Notes: generated by a model from the letters alone, not told the origin. 64,000 nt of DNA from UBA668 sp041394605 (GCA_041394605.1 JAWKHX010000018.1:1-64000), one strand, 5' to 3'; counted from the first letter of the stretch, positions 42,340 to 51,382 are shown. Numbers and translations are program-made.

Positions 42340-42921
42340 GTGCACTTCGTGGACGGGATCAGTCGGCTCGTGGCGGCCACGGACACCAACGGCCGGTACT
42401 CGGATCCCGAGACGGCGCGGGTGATCTACCTGCTGTCCGGCGGCCTCGTGGTGATGGCCGTCGGCCTGGCCGTTGCCACCGTGTGGTGGTGGCGCTCCAG
42501 CAAGACGGAGCACCCGGCACTGGGGCCGCTGGAGGAAATGGGCAGCCGGCGGTTCTGGCGGTCGGACTACTCGGACCGTCGGCGCCGCCTCACCGAAGCC
42601 CGCCCCGTGGGCGCCGCCGCAGCGGAGGCCAGTGAGGACGCCGACCCCGTGGACCTCGGTGCGCTGGCGACGGTGGAGCCCTCCGACTACGAGGACCTGC
42701 TGGACGAGGACGTCGCCGCCGAACGGGCCGCCGAGCGCGCCGCCGTCGCGGCGGTGGCAGTGGTGGAACCGGCGCACGACGACACCGACACCGACAACAC
42801 CGGCACCGACGCCGACGCCGACGCCGGCGACGAGGACGACACCGATTCCCACGAGTTCGACGATCTCGACGGGGCCGACGAGCACATCGACCCGCTGCTG
42901 CGCGCTCGCGCCGGAGAGTGA
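42340..42921 (+). CDS. Single-pass membrane protein with acidic tail
   Basis: 193 aa: a short N-terminus (VHFVDGISRLVAATDTNG), a transmembrane helix at about 28-52 (VIYLLSGGLVVMAVGLAVATVWWW), a basic patch (RRFWRSDYSDRRRRLTEA) and a long acidic, Ala/Asp/Thr-rich C-terminus with DTDTDNTGTDADADAGDEDD. No domain recognised. The GTG at 42340 is chosen so that the helix lies near the N-terminus. Confidence 0.65.
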   Translation: MHFVDGISRLVAATDTNGRYSDPETARVIYLLSGGLVVMAVGLAVATVWWWRSSKTEHPALGPLEEMGSRRFWRSDYSDRRRRLTEARPVGAAAAEASEDADPVDLGALATVEPSDYEDLLDEDVAAERAAERAAVAAVAVVEPAHDDTDTDNTGTDADADAGDEDDTDSHEFDDLDGADEHIDPLLRARAGE

Positions 42922-42957
42922 GGCACGCCCCGGACCGGGGCAGGTACGGTGGGCGGT

Positions 42958-43185
42958 ATGGCCGAACTCGACGTGGATGCAATGATCACCCGGTTCAAGG
43001 AGCGTGCGCTGGCGGTGAAACAGCGCCCCCTGCCCCCGGTGGCCGGTGACGAACGGGCCAAGTTCGTGGCCCAGGCACAGACCGACTTCCGTGATTTCGC
43101 CATCATCGGCGACGCCACCGGCGCGATCGAGGACGGAATCCTGGTGCTGAGGGTGGATCTGCGCCCGCCGGATCAGAAGGCCTGA
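42958..43185 (+). CDS. Small hypothetical protein
   Basis: 75 aa, soluble, no cysteines, with DAMITRFKERALAVKQRPLPP and an ending GAIEDGILVLRVDLRPP. Function unknown. The start is well supported: TACGGT (42945-42950) lies exactly 7 nt before the ATG at 42958. It is 36 bp after the acidic-tail gene and followed by tRNA-Gly. Confidence 0.65.
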   Translation: MAELDVDAMITRFKERALAVKQRPLPPVAGDERAKFVAQAQTDFRDFAIIGDATGAIEDGILVLRVDLRPPDQKA

Positions 43186-43194
43186 CCAAACGCG

Positions 43195-43224
43195 TTGTGA
43201 CCAGCGGCCCCGAGTCGCTAGATT
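43195..43224 (+). promoter_or_regulatory. Promoter of tRNA-Gly
   Basis: TTGTGA (43195-43200), 18 bp, TAGATT (43219-43224), 14 nt before the mature tRNA 5' end. The elements match vegetative promoters and begin just after the preceding gene stops. Confidence 0.6.
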
Positions 43225-43238
43225 GCAGCCCGCATTAC

Positions 43239-43314
43239 GCGGACGTGGCTCAGTTGGTAGAGCATCACCTTGCCAAGGTGAGGGTCGCGGGTTCGAGTCC
43301 CGTCGTCCGCTCCA
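43239..43314 (+). tRNA. tRNA-Gly (anticodon GCC)
   Basis: A 76-nt cloverleaf including encoded CCA (43312-43314). The acceptor stem is GCGGACG with CGTCCGC; the anticodon stem is TCACC/GGTGA with loop TTGCCAA, anticodon GCC at 43272-43274; the T arm GCGGGTTCGAGTCCCGT is canonical. GCC reads GGC and GGT, the main glycine codons of this genome. Confidence 0.97.
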
Positions 43315-43341
43315 CGAAACCCCTGCCTGGCAGGGGTTTCG
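43315..43341 (+). terminator. Terminator hairpin after tRNA-Gly
   Basis: CGAAACCCCTG (43315-43325), 5-nt loop, CAGGGGTTTCG (43331-43341): an 11-bp perfect stem directly after the tRNA CCA. It also lies 14 bp beyond the end of the convergent enoyl-CoA hydratase gene and could serve both. Confidence 0.8.
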
Positions 43342-43354
43342 TCGCGTCCGGGGG

Positions 43355-44191
43355 TCACTCCTGCTGCTCGCGGTAGTCGGCGAACTGGCGGTCCCGCTCG
43401 CTGAGCGCCGCGGTCACGCCCTTCTCGGCGAAGCTGCGCATGTAGGCGCGCGACGACGCCTGGTGGAAGCCCATCGCCTGGATCTCCGCAGTGGCTCGGA
43501 TGCCGGTGCGGATCCCCATCGCGTCCATCGCCCGGTGCGCCGCACGCTTGTTGAGCGCCAGCAGGTCGGCCGGCACCTTGGCCACCCGGCCGGCGCGCTC
43601 CAGCACCAGTGCTTCCAGGTCCTCCACCGGCACGCTGCGGTTGGCGAAGCCACGGGCGGCGGCCTCCACGCCGGTCATCGAGTCGCCGGTGAGCAGCGCC
43701 TCCATGCCGTGGCGCAGGCCCATCATCCACGTCTGCCACTGCATGTCGGGCGGGCTCATCAGCCGCACGGGCGGGTAGCCCACCTGGGCGTCGTCGGCCA
43801 CGTAGACCAGGTCGCAGGCGGTGGCCAGCTCCGTGCCGCCGGCCAGGCAGTAGCCGTGCACCTGGGCGATGATCGGGGTGGCCATGTCCCACATCTCGAA
43901 CCAGTTGTTGACCACATGGCGGGACCACCACCCGTCCACCTGGGCGCTCGACCGCTCCACGTCGGTGTTGCGGCTGCCCAGGTCGTACCCGGCGGAGAAG
44001 CAGCTACCAGCGCCACGGATGATCACCACCGACACGTCGGGGTCCCGGTCGGCGGCCCGCAGTGCGTCGAACAGCGCGCCGCGCAGCGCGTCGTTCAACG
44101 CGTTGCGCTTGCCCGGCCGGTTCAGGGTCAGCCGGCGCACCTTCTCCAGCGGCTCGTCGATCAGCAGAACGGGTTCGGCGGTGTCGCTCAT
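43355..44191 (-). CDS. Enoyl-CoA hydratase/isomerase family protein
   Basis: 278 aa crotonase-fold protein. The first oxyanion-hole segment is GSCFSAGYDLGS and the second GYCLAGGTELATACDLVYVADDAQVGYP; one catalytic Glu position is retained at GGTELA. The C-terminus (AYMRSFAEKGVTAALSERDRQFADYREQ) matches longer hydratases of steroid or fatty-acid catabolism. The ATG at 44191 follows TACGGT by 6 nt. It diverges from the aco operon but no shared function is evident. Confidence 0.88.
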   Translation of the reverse strand: MSDTAEPVLLIDEPLEKVRRLTLNRPGKRNALNDALRGALFDALRAADRDPDVSVVIIRGAGSCFSAGYDLGSRNTDVERSSAQVDGWWSRHVVNNWFEMWDMATPIIAQVHGYCLAGGTELATACDLVYVADDAQVGYPPVRLMSPPDMQWQTWMMGLRHGMEALLTGDSMTGVEAAARGFANRSVPVEDLEALVLERAGRVAKVPADLLALNKRAAHRAMDAMGIRTGIRATAEIQAMGFHQASSRAYMRSFAEKGVTAALSERDRQFADYREQQE

Positions 44192-44229
44192 GGCCGCACC
44201 GTAGCGCCGGTGGTTTCTTTAGACCGTCA

Positions 44230-44272
44230 CTAGAATCTAGGATGTGCCGGCAACCGTCCGGGGCAACCGTCC
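44230..44272 (+). promoter_or_regulatory. aco operon upstream region: dyad and direct repeat
   Basis: CTAGAATCTAG (44230-44240) is a perfect dyad around one central base and includes the -10-like TAGAAT. Then GGCAACCGTCC occurs twice (44249-44259 and 44262-44272) in tandem, 15 nt before the acoA start. A good -35 is not visible, which would fit activator-dependent transcription. Confidence 0.5.
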
Positions 44273-44287
44273 AGAAGGGGATCGTCG

Positions 44288-45268
44288 ATGGAGCTGACGC
44301 CTGCGCAGCATCTGGCCATGCACAAGAGCATGGTGCGGATCCGGCTGTTCGAAGAGGCCGCGGGAACGCTGATGGAGACGGGCAAGATGCCCGGCTTCCT
44401 GCACCTCTACGTGGGCCAGGAGGCCGTGGCGGTGGGCGTCTGTGAGGCCCTGCGGGTCGACGACTACATCACCTCCACGCACCGCGGCCATGGGCACCTC
44501 GTGGCCAAGGGCGGCGACCTGGCCAAGATGATGGCCGAACTGATGGGCAAGGCCACCGGCTACTGCGGCGGCAAGGGCGGGTCCATGCACATCAACGACC
44601 TGTCGCTCGGCATGCTCGGCGCCAACGGCATCGTCGGTGCCGGTGTGCCGATCGCCGTCGGGGCCGGGTTCCGCAACAAGTACCTCGGCACGGACCAGGT
44701 GGCCGTGGCGTTCTTCGGCGACGCCTCCACCAACATCGGCGCCTTCCACGAGGCCGCCAACATGGCCTGCGCCCTGCACCTGCCCGTGGTGTTCGTCTGC
44801 GAGCACAACATGTACGGCGAGTACACGCCCACGGAGAAGGCGATGGCCATCGCCGACGTGGTGGACCGGGCCGCCGGCTACGGCATGCCCGGTGTCATCG
44901 TGGACGGCATGGACGTGCTGGCCGTGCACGAGGCCACCACCGAGGCCGTCGCCCGCGCCCGCCGCGGCGAGGGGCCGGCGCTGGTGGAAGCCAAGACCTA
45001 CCGGTTCTACAACCACCACGGCATCCAGAACCTGGGCCTGAAGTACCGCCCGGACGACGAGGTCATCGCCTGGAAGGAGCGCGACCCGATCTTCACGTTC
45101 GAGGCCCGCCTGGTGGAGGGCGGTGTGGCCACCCGCGACGAGATCGACGCCAACTGGGCGCAGGTCCGGGCCGACATCGAGGCGGCCATCGAGTTCGCCG
45201 ACTCCAGCCCGTTCCCGCAGCCGGAAGCCCTGCTGGCCGGCGTCTACACGGCCGGAGGTGCCAAGTGA
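44288..45268 (+). CDS. acoA: TPP-dependent dehydrogenase E1 alpha, acetoin/pyruvate type
   Basis: 326 aa E1 alpha subunit of a 2-oxoacid or acetoin dehydrogenase complex. Motifs: YVGQEAVAVGVCEAL, STHRGHGHLVAKGGD, YCGGKGGSMHI, and the TPP/Mg site FFGDASTNIGAFHEAANMA. With acoB, acoX and a lipoyl E2 downstream, acetoin dehydrogenase (acetoin to acetaldehyde and acetyl-CoA) is the best reading; a pyruvate or branched-chain substrate is not excluded. AAGGGG precedes the ATG at 44288 by about 7 nt. Overlaps acoB by 4 bp (GTGA). Confidence 0.88.
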   Translation: MELTPAQHLAMHKSMVRIRLFEEAAGTLMETGKMPGFLHLYVGQEAVAVGVCEALRVDDYITSTHRGHGHLVAKGGDLAKMMAELMGKATGYCGGKGGSMHINDLSLGMLGANGIVGAGVPIAVGAGFRNKYLGTDQVAVAFFGDASTNIGAFHEAANMACALHLPVVFVCEHNMYGEYTPTEKAMAIADVVDRAAGYGMPGVIVDGMDVLAVHEATTEAVARARRGEGPALVEAKTYRFYNHHGIQNLGLKYRPDDEVIAWKERDPIFTFEARLVEGGVATRDEIDANWAQVRADIEAAIEFADSSPFPQPEALLAGVYTAGGAK

Positions 45269-46260
45269 CCGACCGTACCCTCACCTACGGGCAGGCGTTC
45301 GCCGAGGCCATCAAGTTGGAGATGGAGGCCGACCCCAACGTGTTCATCGCCGGCGAGGACGTCGGCGCGCACGGCGGGGTGTTCCACACCTTCGACGGCA
45401 TCCAGAGCCAGTTCGGCGAGCGCCGGGCGGTGGACACGCCGATCAGCGAGCAGGCCATCATCGGCCTCGGCGTGGGCGCTGCGGTCACCGGCCTGCGCCC
45501 GATCGTGGACCTGATGTTCATGGACTTCTCGCTGGTGGCGGCCGACCAGATCGTCAACCAGGCGGCCAAGCTGAAGTACATGTTCGGCGGCCAGGCCAAG
45601 CTGCCGATGGTCATCACCACCTCGGGCGGTGCCGGCCTGTCGGCGGCCGCCCAGCACAGCCAGAGCCTGGAGGCCTTGTTCTGCCACATCCCCGGCCTGC
45701 AGGTGGTCTTCCCGTCGAACCCGTACGACGTGAAGGGCCTGATGGCCTCCGCCATCCAGGAGGACAACCCCGTCCTGTTCGTGCTGCACAAGAGGATGCT
45801 CGGCCTGAAGGGCCCGGTGCCCGAGGGGCGCTACACGGTGCCGCTGGGTCAGGCCAAGGTCACCCGTGAGGGCGGCGACGTCACCGTCGTGTCGTGGGGC
45901 CGCACCCACAACGAGGCGCTCGCCGCCGCGGAGACGCTGGCCGGTGAGGGCGTCCAGGTGGAGGTGGTGGACCTGCGCACCCTGTCGCCGCTGGACACCG
46001 TCACGGTGGTCGCGTCGGTGAAGAAGACCAACCGGGTGGTCGTGGCTCACGAGGCCGTGCGCTTTGGCGGCTTCGGCGCCGAGGTGGCCGCCCAGATCCA
46101 GGAGGACGCGTTCGACTACCTCGATGCCCCGGTGGGCCGGGTGGGTGCGCCGTTCTCGCCGGTGCCGTTCACCCCGGCGCTGGAGAACCTGTACGTGCCG
46201 GATGCGGCGCGCATCGCCGAGAGCGTGCGGGCTGCGCTGGCCCGGCCGCTGCTCGGCTGA
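45265..46260 (+). CDS. acoB: TPP-dependent dehydrogenase E1 beta
   Basis: 331 aa E1 beta subunit forming the heterotetramer with the alpha subunit. Motifs: AFAEAIKLEMEADPNVFIAGEDVG, DTPISEQAIIGLGVGAAVTGLRPIVDLMFMDF, QAAKLKYMFGGQAKLPMVI and the C-terminal VVVAHEAVRFGGFGAEVAA. The GTG at 45265 overlaps the alpha stop. The operon continues 6 bp later with acoX. Confidence 0.92.
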   Translation: MTDRTLTYGQAFAEAIKLEMEADPNVFIAGEDVGAHGGVFHTFDGIQSQFGERRAVDTPISEQAIIGLGVGAAVTGLRPIVDLMFMDFSLVAADQIVNQAAKLKYMFGGQAKLPMVITTSGGAGLSAAAQHSQSLEALFCHIPGLQVVFPSNPYDVKGLMASAIQEDNPVLFVLHKRMLGLKGPVPEGRYTVPLGQAKVTREGGDVTVVSWGRTHNEALAAAETLAGEGVQVEVVDLRTLSPLDTVTVVASVKKTNRVVVAHEAVRFGGFGAEVAAQIQEDAFDYLDAPVGRVGAPFSPVPFTPALENLYVPDAARIAESVRAALARPLLG

Positions 46261-46266
46261 GTTCCG

Positions 46267-47298
46267 GTGGGTTCGGTCGGCATCATCGTCAACCCGTGGG
46301 CGGGCAAGGACGTCCGCCGCCTGCACGCGCCCGTAGGGCACACACCGGACACCGCGAAGATCGGCATCGTCCGCCGCGTGGCCATCGGCGCGCTGGACGC
46401 CGGCGCCCACCATGTGTACGTGGCCCGCGACGTGGGCCGCATCGCCGAGCGGGCGGTGAAGGGCATCGAGCGGGCGACGCTGGTGGACGGCCCGAGCACC
46501 GGGTCGGCCCTGGACACCCGCCGGGCCGCTGGCCAGATGGCCGATCTCGGGTGCGCCGCGGTGGCCGTGCTGGGCGGCGACGGCACCAGCCGCGACGTCA
46601 CTATGGGCTGGCGTCAGGCTCCGATCATCCCCATCTCCACCGGCACGAACAATGTGTTCCCCGGGTTCGTGGACGGCTCCTCGGCGGGCACCGCGGCAGG
46701 CCTGGTGGCCAGCGGTGCCATCGCCAAGGCCGACGCCGGCCGTGAGGCGAAACTGCTCACCGTGGACATCGAGATGCCCGGCGCCGACAGGGTGCAGGAC
46801 ATCGCGATCGTCGATGTCGCGCTGATCGCCGAGCAGGGCACCGGCGCCAGGGCGGTGGTGCGTTCGGACCTCATCCGCCTGGTGGTGGCTGCGCTGGCCG
46901 TGCCGGCCAGCACCGGCCTGTCCGCCATCGCCGGGCGCACCTGCCCAGTCGCCGCCGACGAGGACGGGGGAGTGGTCGTCCGCCTCGGTGGGGAGGGTCG
47001 GCGCGTGAGGGTGCCGATCGTGCCCGGCTCGTTCGACGTGCTGCCCATCGCGTCCATCGAACACCTCGCGGACGGCGGCAGCATCACCGTCCAGGGCCCA
47101 GGCGTGCTGGCCTACGACGGCGAGCGCGACCGCGTCCTTCCGCCCGGCAGCACCGCCACCATCACCGTGTCCCGCACCGGCCCGTTCGTCATCGACGTCG
47201 CCGGCACGCTGCGGGCCGCGGCCGACCGACGACTCTTCGACGTCGCCCCCGGCGACATCCCCGCCGTTACCAGCACGGAGGCACACCATGGCCACTGA
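46267..47298 (+). CDS. acoX: AcoX-like ATP-NAD kinase-fold protein
   Basis: 343 aa protein of the NAD-kinase/diacylglycerol-kinase-like fold with VGIIVNPWAGKDVRRL and AVLGGDGTSRDV, as in AcoX of acetoin operons, whose biochemical role is not established. The position between E1 beta and E2 matches acoABXC organisation and supports the acetoin assignment of the whole operon. The GTG at 46267 follows acoB by 6 bp; the 3' end overlaps acoC by 11 bp. Confidence 0.85.
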   Translation: MGSVGIIVNPWAGKDVRRLHAPVGHTPDTAKIGIVRRVAIGALDAGAHHVYVARDVGRIAERAVKGIERATLVDGPSTGSALDTRRAAGQMADLGCAAVAVLGGDGTSRDVTMGWRQAPIIPISTGTNNVFPGFVDGSSAGTAAGLVASGAIAKADAGREAKLLTVDIEMPGADRVQDIAIVDVALIAEQGTGARAVVRSDLIRLVVAALAVPASTGLSAIAGRTCPVAADEDGGVVVRLGGEGRRVRVPIVPGSFDVLPIASIEHLADGGSITVQGPGVLAYDGERDRVLPPGSTATITVSRTGPFVIDVAGTLRAAADRRLFDVAPGDIPAVTSTEAHHGH

Positions 47299-48720
47299 CG
47301 TCCCCATGCCCAAGCTGGGCCTGACAATGGAGGAAGCCACGATCGTCCAGTGGCTCGTCGCCGATGGCGACCTGGTGGAGGCCGACCAGCCGATCATCCT
47401 CATCGAAACCGACAAGACCGAGACCGAATCCGGGTCGCCCGGCAGCGGCCGGATCCACATCACCGGCAAGGTCGGCGACGTGTACAAGTGCGGCGAGCGC
47501 ATCGCCGTCCTGCTGGCCGAGGGGGAAGAGCCCCCGGCAACGGCCGCGCCGGCATCGCCCGCGGCTGCGCCGACGGCCGCGCCCGCTCCGGCCGGACGGC
47601 CGGCCGCCGCCGCGGCACCGGTCGCCGCAGCACGCGGTGAAGGCGGCCGCCTGCTGGCTTCACCGAACGCCCGCCGTATCGCCGCCGAGCGCGGCGTGCA
47701 GTTGGCCAGCGTTCGTGGCACCGGCCCTGGCGGCCGCATCGTCTCCGAGGACGTGGAGGCCGCGCCCGCTGGTGGCGCCGCCCCTGCCTCCGCCGGCCCG
47801 CTGGTGTTCGCCACCAGCACGAACGCGCTGGCCGTGGCCACCGTGTCGGCCCGCAACCTGGCCGACCTGCTGGGCGTGGACCTGGCCGAGGTGCCGATGG
47901 ACCCGGTGGATCAAAGGATCACCCGTGACGGGGTGGCCCTGTACGTGCGCCAGCGTCTCCAGCAGACCGCGCCGGCGTCGGCGGCAACGGCACCTGCTGC
48001 CGCCGCAGCTCCGGCTCCCACCGCCTGGCCGCTGCTGCAGGAGCCGACGTCCACCATCCGCCTCAGCGGCATGCGCGGCACGATCGCCAAGCGGATGACC
48101 CAGTCGCTGCGGGAGATGGCCCAGCTGACGCTGGCCATGGACGCGGACATGGATGCCGTGCTCGCCGACCGGGCGGAGCGCAAGGCTGCCGGCGGCGGCC
48201 CGGTCCCGTCGATCACCGACTATGTGGTCGCCGCCGCCTCGCGCGCCTGCTGCGCCACCCGAACGTCAACGCCCAGGTCACCGAGGACGGCATCGCCCTC
48301 CTCCCCGAGGTGCACATGGGTCTGGCCGTCGCGGTGGACGGGGGCCTCCTCGTGCCCGTCATCCGCGACGCCGCCCACCGCGAGCTTCCCGACCTGGCCG
48401 CGGAGACCGTCCGTCTCGCCGCGGCGGCCCGCGCCGGCAGCCTCGGCCCGAAGGACCTCGAGGGTGGCACGTTCAGCGTGTCCGCGCTCGGCGCCTTCGG
48501 CGTGGACATGTTCACCCCGGTCATCAACCCGCCGAACGCCGGCATCCTCGGCGTCGGCCGCCTGCGCGACGACCTCGTGCTGGTGGACGGCCGGGTGGCC
48601 ACCACGAAGCGCCTGACGCTCAGCCTCACCTGGGACCACCGCGTGTTCGACGGCGTGCCGGCGGCCGAGTTCTGCCGCACCGTCGTCCAGATGCTGGCGG
48701 AGCCCGCCACCCTCGCCTGA
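47288..48720 (+). CDS. acoC: Dihydrolipoamide acyltransferase (E2), 1-base frame break
   Basis: E2 core of the dehydrogenase complex, 477 aa after correction. The lipoyl domain (1-78) has Lys in ETDKTE; an Ala/Pro linker follows; a peripheral-subunit-binding domain is at about 121-158 (ASPNARRIAAERGVQLASVRGTGPGGRIV); a second, divergent one is near 180-225 (SARNLADLLGVDLAEV..ITRDGVALYV); the catalytic domain ends with DHRVFDG. The frame breaks at 48246-48247 (one C missing), after which SRALLRHPNVNAQVTEDG restores the fold. The E3 subunit is not in the window. Confidence 0.9.
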
Positions 48721-48749
48721 CGCGCCCACCCGCTACTACGGTCGGCGTG

Positions 48750-50075
48750 GTGCAGCAGTACACGGTGGACAACCTCGGCGAGCGACCGTTGCCGGCGTGG
48801 TTCGACGACGCCAAGTTCGGGATCTTCGTCCACTGGTACCCGTCGTCGGTGCCGGCGTTCGCACCGCTGAACCCGGACCCGTTCACGCTTGCTCGCGAGC
48901 AGGGCGAGTTCGTCGCGTTCAGCGAGTCGCCCTACTCCGAGTGGTACGTGAACTCGCTGGCCATCGAGGGGTCGTCCGTCCAGCGCCACCACGCCGAGAT
49001 CTACGGCGACAAGCCGTACGACGAGTTCGTCACCGAGTTCTTCCGAGCTGCCGAGGCGTGGCGACCGGAGGAGTGGGCCGACCTGTTCGCCGCCGCGGGT
49101 GCGACCTACTGCGTGATGGGCACCAAGCACCTCGACGGCGCGTTGCTGTGGCCCAGCGCCACGCCCAACCCGTTCAAGGGCGATGCCTACACGTCGAAGC
49201 GAGACCTCGTCGGCGAGGCGATGGCGGCGGTGCGCGCCAAGGGCCTGCGGGCGGGTGTCTACTACTGCGGCGGGCTGGACATCACGTTCCAGGGGCTCGG
49301 CTTCCACAGCTGGGCCACGGTGTTCGGCGCCATCCCGCAGAGCGACGAGTACCGCGACTACGCCAACGCCCACTACCACGAACTGATCGAGCGCTACCTG
49401 CCCGACGTGCTGTGGAACGACGTCGGCTACCCCGGCTTCGCGGTGGGCGCGGCGCCACTGATGGCGGACTTCTACAACGCCAACCCCGACGGAGTGGTGA
49501 ACGACCGCTTCGACCCGCTGGCCGTGGCGATGGGGACGGCGCACGCCGACTTCGTGACGCCCGAGTACACGCTGGAACGAACCGTCCCGACGAAGAAGTT
49601 CGAGGTGTGTCGCGGCATGGGCACCAGCTTCGGCTACAACCGTCTGGAGACGGAGGCCACGTATCTCGGCGCCCGCGAACTGATCCACCTGCTGGTCGAC
49701 ACCGTGGCCGACGGTGGCAACCTGTTGCTCAACGTCGGCCCGCTCCCGAACGGCGACATTCCACCGGCCCAGCGCGAGCGCCTGCTGGCGATCGGGGAGT
49801 GGCTGAGCGTGAACGGCGCGGCGATCCACGGTTCGCGTCCCCACGCGGCAACGGCGCTGACCACCGACGACAGCCGCCGCGTACGCCTCACCGTCGGCTC
49901 CGACGGCGCGACGTACGCGATCGTGCTTGGCTCATCGGCGGGTGGGCGCGTGGCGATCGATGCACTGCCGGCCGGAGAGGTGACCGTGCTCGGCCATGGC
50001 CCCGTCGCCCGCAACGGCGACACCGTCGAGATCCCGCCCTCGCCAGCGGCCGCCGTCACCCTGCGCATCAGGTGA
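48750..50075 (+). CDS. Alpha-L-fucosidase (GH29)
   Basis: 441 aa glycoside hydrolase family 29 enzyme. It opens with LPAWFDDAKFGIFVHWYPSSVPAF, has the TKHLDGALLWPS substrate loop, DVLWNDVGYPG with the likely nucleophile Asp, and ends with the family segment LLLNVGPLPNGDIPPAQRERLLAIGEWLSVNGAAIHGSRP. No signal peptide, so it acts inside the cell, probably on imported fucosides. The GTG at 48750 follows TACGGT (48737-48742) by 7 nt, which selects it over GTG 48747. Confidence 0.92.
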   Translation: MQQYTVDNLGERPLPAWFDDAKFGIFVHWYPSSVPAFAPLNPDPFTLAREQGEFVAFSESPYSEWYVNSLAIEGSSVQRHHAEIYGDKPYDEFVTEFFRAAEAWRPEEWADLFAAAGATYCVMGTKHLDGALLWPSATPNPFKGDAYTSKRDLVGEAMAAVRAKGLRAGVYYCGGLDITFQGLGFHSWATVFGAIPQSDEYRDYANAHYHELIERYLPDVLWNDVGYPGFAVGAAPLMADFYNANPDGVVNDRFDPLAVAMGTAHADFVTPEYTLERTVPTKKFEVCRGMGTSFGYNRLETEATYLGARELIHLLVDTVADGGNLLLNVGPLPNGDIPPAQRERLLAIGEWLSVNGAAIHGSRPHAATALTTDDSRRVRLTVGSDGATYAIVLGSSAGGRVAIDALPAGEVTVLGHGPVARNGDTVEIPPSPAAAVTLRIR

Positions 50076-50151
50076 CGCCGTGGAATTCGTGATCACCCTG
50101 CATCGCGCCCGGCCGGACCGTCTGCCGTCGGAAGCGCCGCCCCGGCACGCC

Positions 50152-50646
50152 TCAGACGGCTGACGCCGTCGCGTCCTCGGTGATGCGCTGGCGGGCGGCC
50201 TCCGCTCGGGCGCCGACGGGCAGATGCTCACCCGCCGCAGCCAGGCCGAAGACGGGCATGTTGGCGTAGATGCACTCGTACTGGCCGGCGGCCACCTTGT
50301 AGGTCTCGTGCCAGATGCCCACATCGCCGCTCTTGCCGACGGTGCGGTTGAAGCGGCGCCACGGCTCGAGGTGCGGGTCGTCGGTGTTGCGGGCGAACGC
50401 CTCGAGATGGTCGAACGAGCGCCAGTACTGGATCATCGTGATCGTGCGCCCGCCAATCATCGTGCGTGCGCCGAGCATGCCCTTCTCCGGGTGCTTCATC
50501 AGGGTCGCGATCATCTTCGGCATTGCTGTGAAGACGGGCATCCACTTGTGCACCTTCCACAGCTTGTTGAACCGCATGCCGATGGCGAACACGACGAAGT
50601 CGCCCTCGATGCGTCCGGTGAAGCGGCCGGCCTGGACCTTGGACAT
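50152..50646 (-). CDS. DUF4188 domain protein
   Basis: 164 aa of the DUF4188 family (function unknown, antibiotic-biosynthesis-monooxygenase-like dimeric alpha/beta barrel): DFVVFAIGMRFNKLWKVHKWMPVF, MLGARTMIGGRTITMIQYWRSFDHLEAFAR and GIWHETYKVAAGQYECIYANMP. The ATG at 50646 (MSKVQAGRF) is preferred to an upstream TTG. It is divergent from a MerR regulator, with a nested dyad in the 85-bp gap, so it is probably that regulator's target. Confidence 0.87.
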   Translation of the reverse strand: MSKVQAGRFTGRIEGDFVVFAIGMRFNKLWKVHKWMPVFTAMPKMIATLMKHPEKGMLGARTMIGGRTITMIQYWRSFDHLEAFARNTDDPHLEPWRRFNRTVGKSGDVGIWHETYKVAAGQYECIYANMPVFGLAAAGEHLPVGARAEAARQRITEDATASAV

Positions 50647-50657
50647 CCCAACCCCCA

Positions 50658-50702
50658 AATGGATAGTCGAACTCTCTAAAACGGAGAGTAGGACTATCCA
50701 TT
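50658..50702. promoter_or_regulatory. Nested dyad operator between DUF4188 and merR
   Basis: Two inverted repeats share one centre (50680): outer arms AATGGATAGTC (50658-50668) and GACTATCCATT (50692-50702), and inner arms ACTCTC (50671-50676) and GAGAGT (50684-50689). The inner 19-bp dyad has the size of a MerR-family operator. The 45-bp structure fills the gap between the divergent promoters. Confidence 0.78.
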
Positions 50703-50731
50703 GCCGATGTCAACCGGCTACGGTGTGACGC

Positions 50732-51367
50732 ATGCGGATCGGCGAACTGGCCACCGTCACCGGCACTCCGGTGGCGACGCTGAAGTACTACCTGCGCGAG
50801 GGGCTGCTGCACGGCGGCGCGGCCACGGCGGTGAACCAGGCGAGCTACGACGACACCCATGTGCAGCGCGTGCGCCTCGTGCGGGCGTTGCTGCACATGG
50901 GCCATCTGTCGATCGCCGACGCCCAGCGGGTGATCGCCGCGGTGGAGGACGACCGGGTGGACACGCACACGATGTTCGGCGTGGCGCAGGACGCTCTCGT
51001 GCCGGCGGTGGAGCGCACGAGCAACCGCTATCCGGCGGCCCGTGCGGAGGTCGAGCGGTTCGTCGAGCGGCACGGCCTGCGCGTCCGCCCCGAGGCCCAG
51101 GTGCGCCAGATGCTTGCCGACACGCTGGTGGCCGCGGCCGACTTCCTCGGCCTGCCGCCCGGGGCGTCGATCACCACCGAAGGCTGGGATGCCGTCGTGC
51201 CGGCGCTGATGGCACTGGCCGCGCACGAGGTCGGCAATGTGCCCGACGGCCTGCCCCGCGCGGCGATGACCGAGTTCATGGTCGACGGCACCGTGGTCTT
51301 CGAGGTCGGCCTGATGGCGTTGCGGCGAATGGCGTTGGAGCACGCCAGCGCCGAGCGGTTCACGTGA
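50732..51367 (+). CDS. MerR-family transcriptional regulator
   Basis: 211 aa. The winged helix-turn-helix is at 1-70 (MRIGELATVTGTPVATLKYYLREGLL, then VQRVRLVRALLHMGHLSIADAQRVI). The C-terminal domain (about 80-211) is helical and unlike metal-binding MerR proteins; it has no cysteine cluster and probably senses a small molecule. The ATG at 50732 follows TACGGT (50719-50724) by 7 nt. It is divergent from the DUF4188 gene and likely controls both through the shared dyad. Confidence 0.9.
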   Translation: MRIGELATVTGTPVATLKYYLREGLLHGGAATAVNQASYDDTHVQRVRLVRALLHMGHLSIADAQRVIAAVEDDRVDTHTMFGVAQDALVPAVERTSNRYPAARAEVERFVERHGLRVRPEAQVRQMLADTLVAAADFLGLPPGASITTEGWDAVVPALMALAAHEVGNVPDGLPRAAMTEFMVDGTVVFEVGLMALRRMALEHASAERFT

Positions 51368-51382
51368 ACCGCCCGCGCTGCC

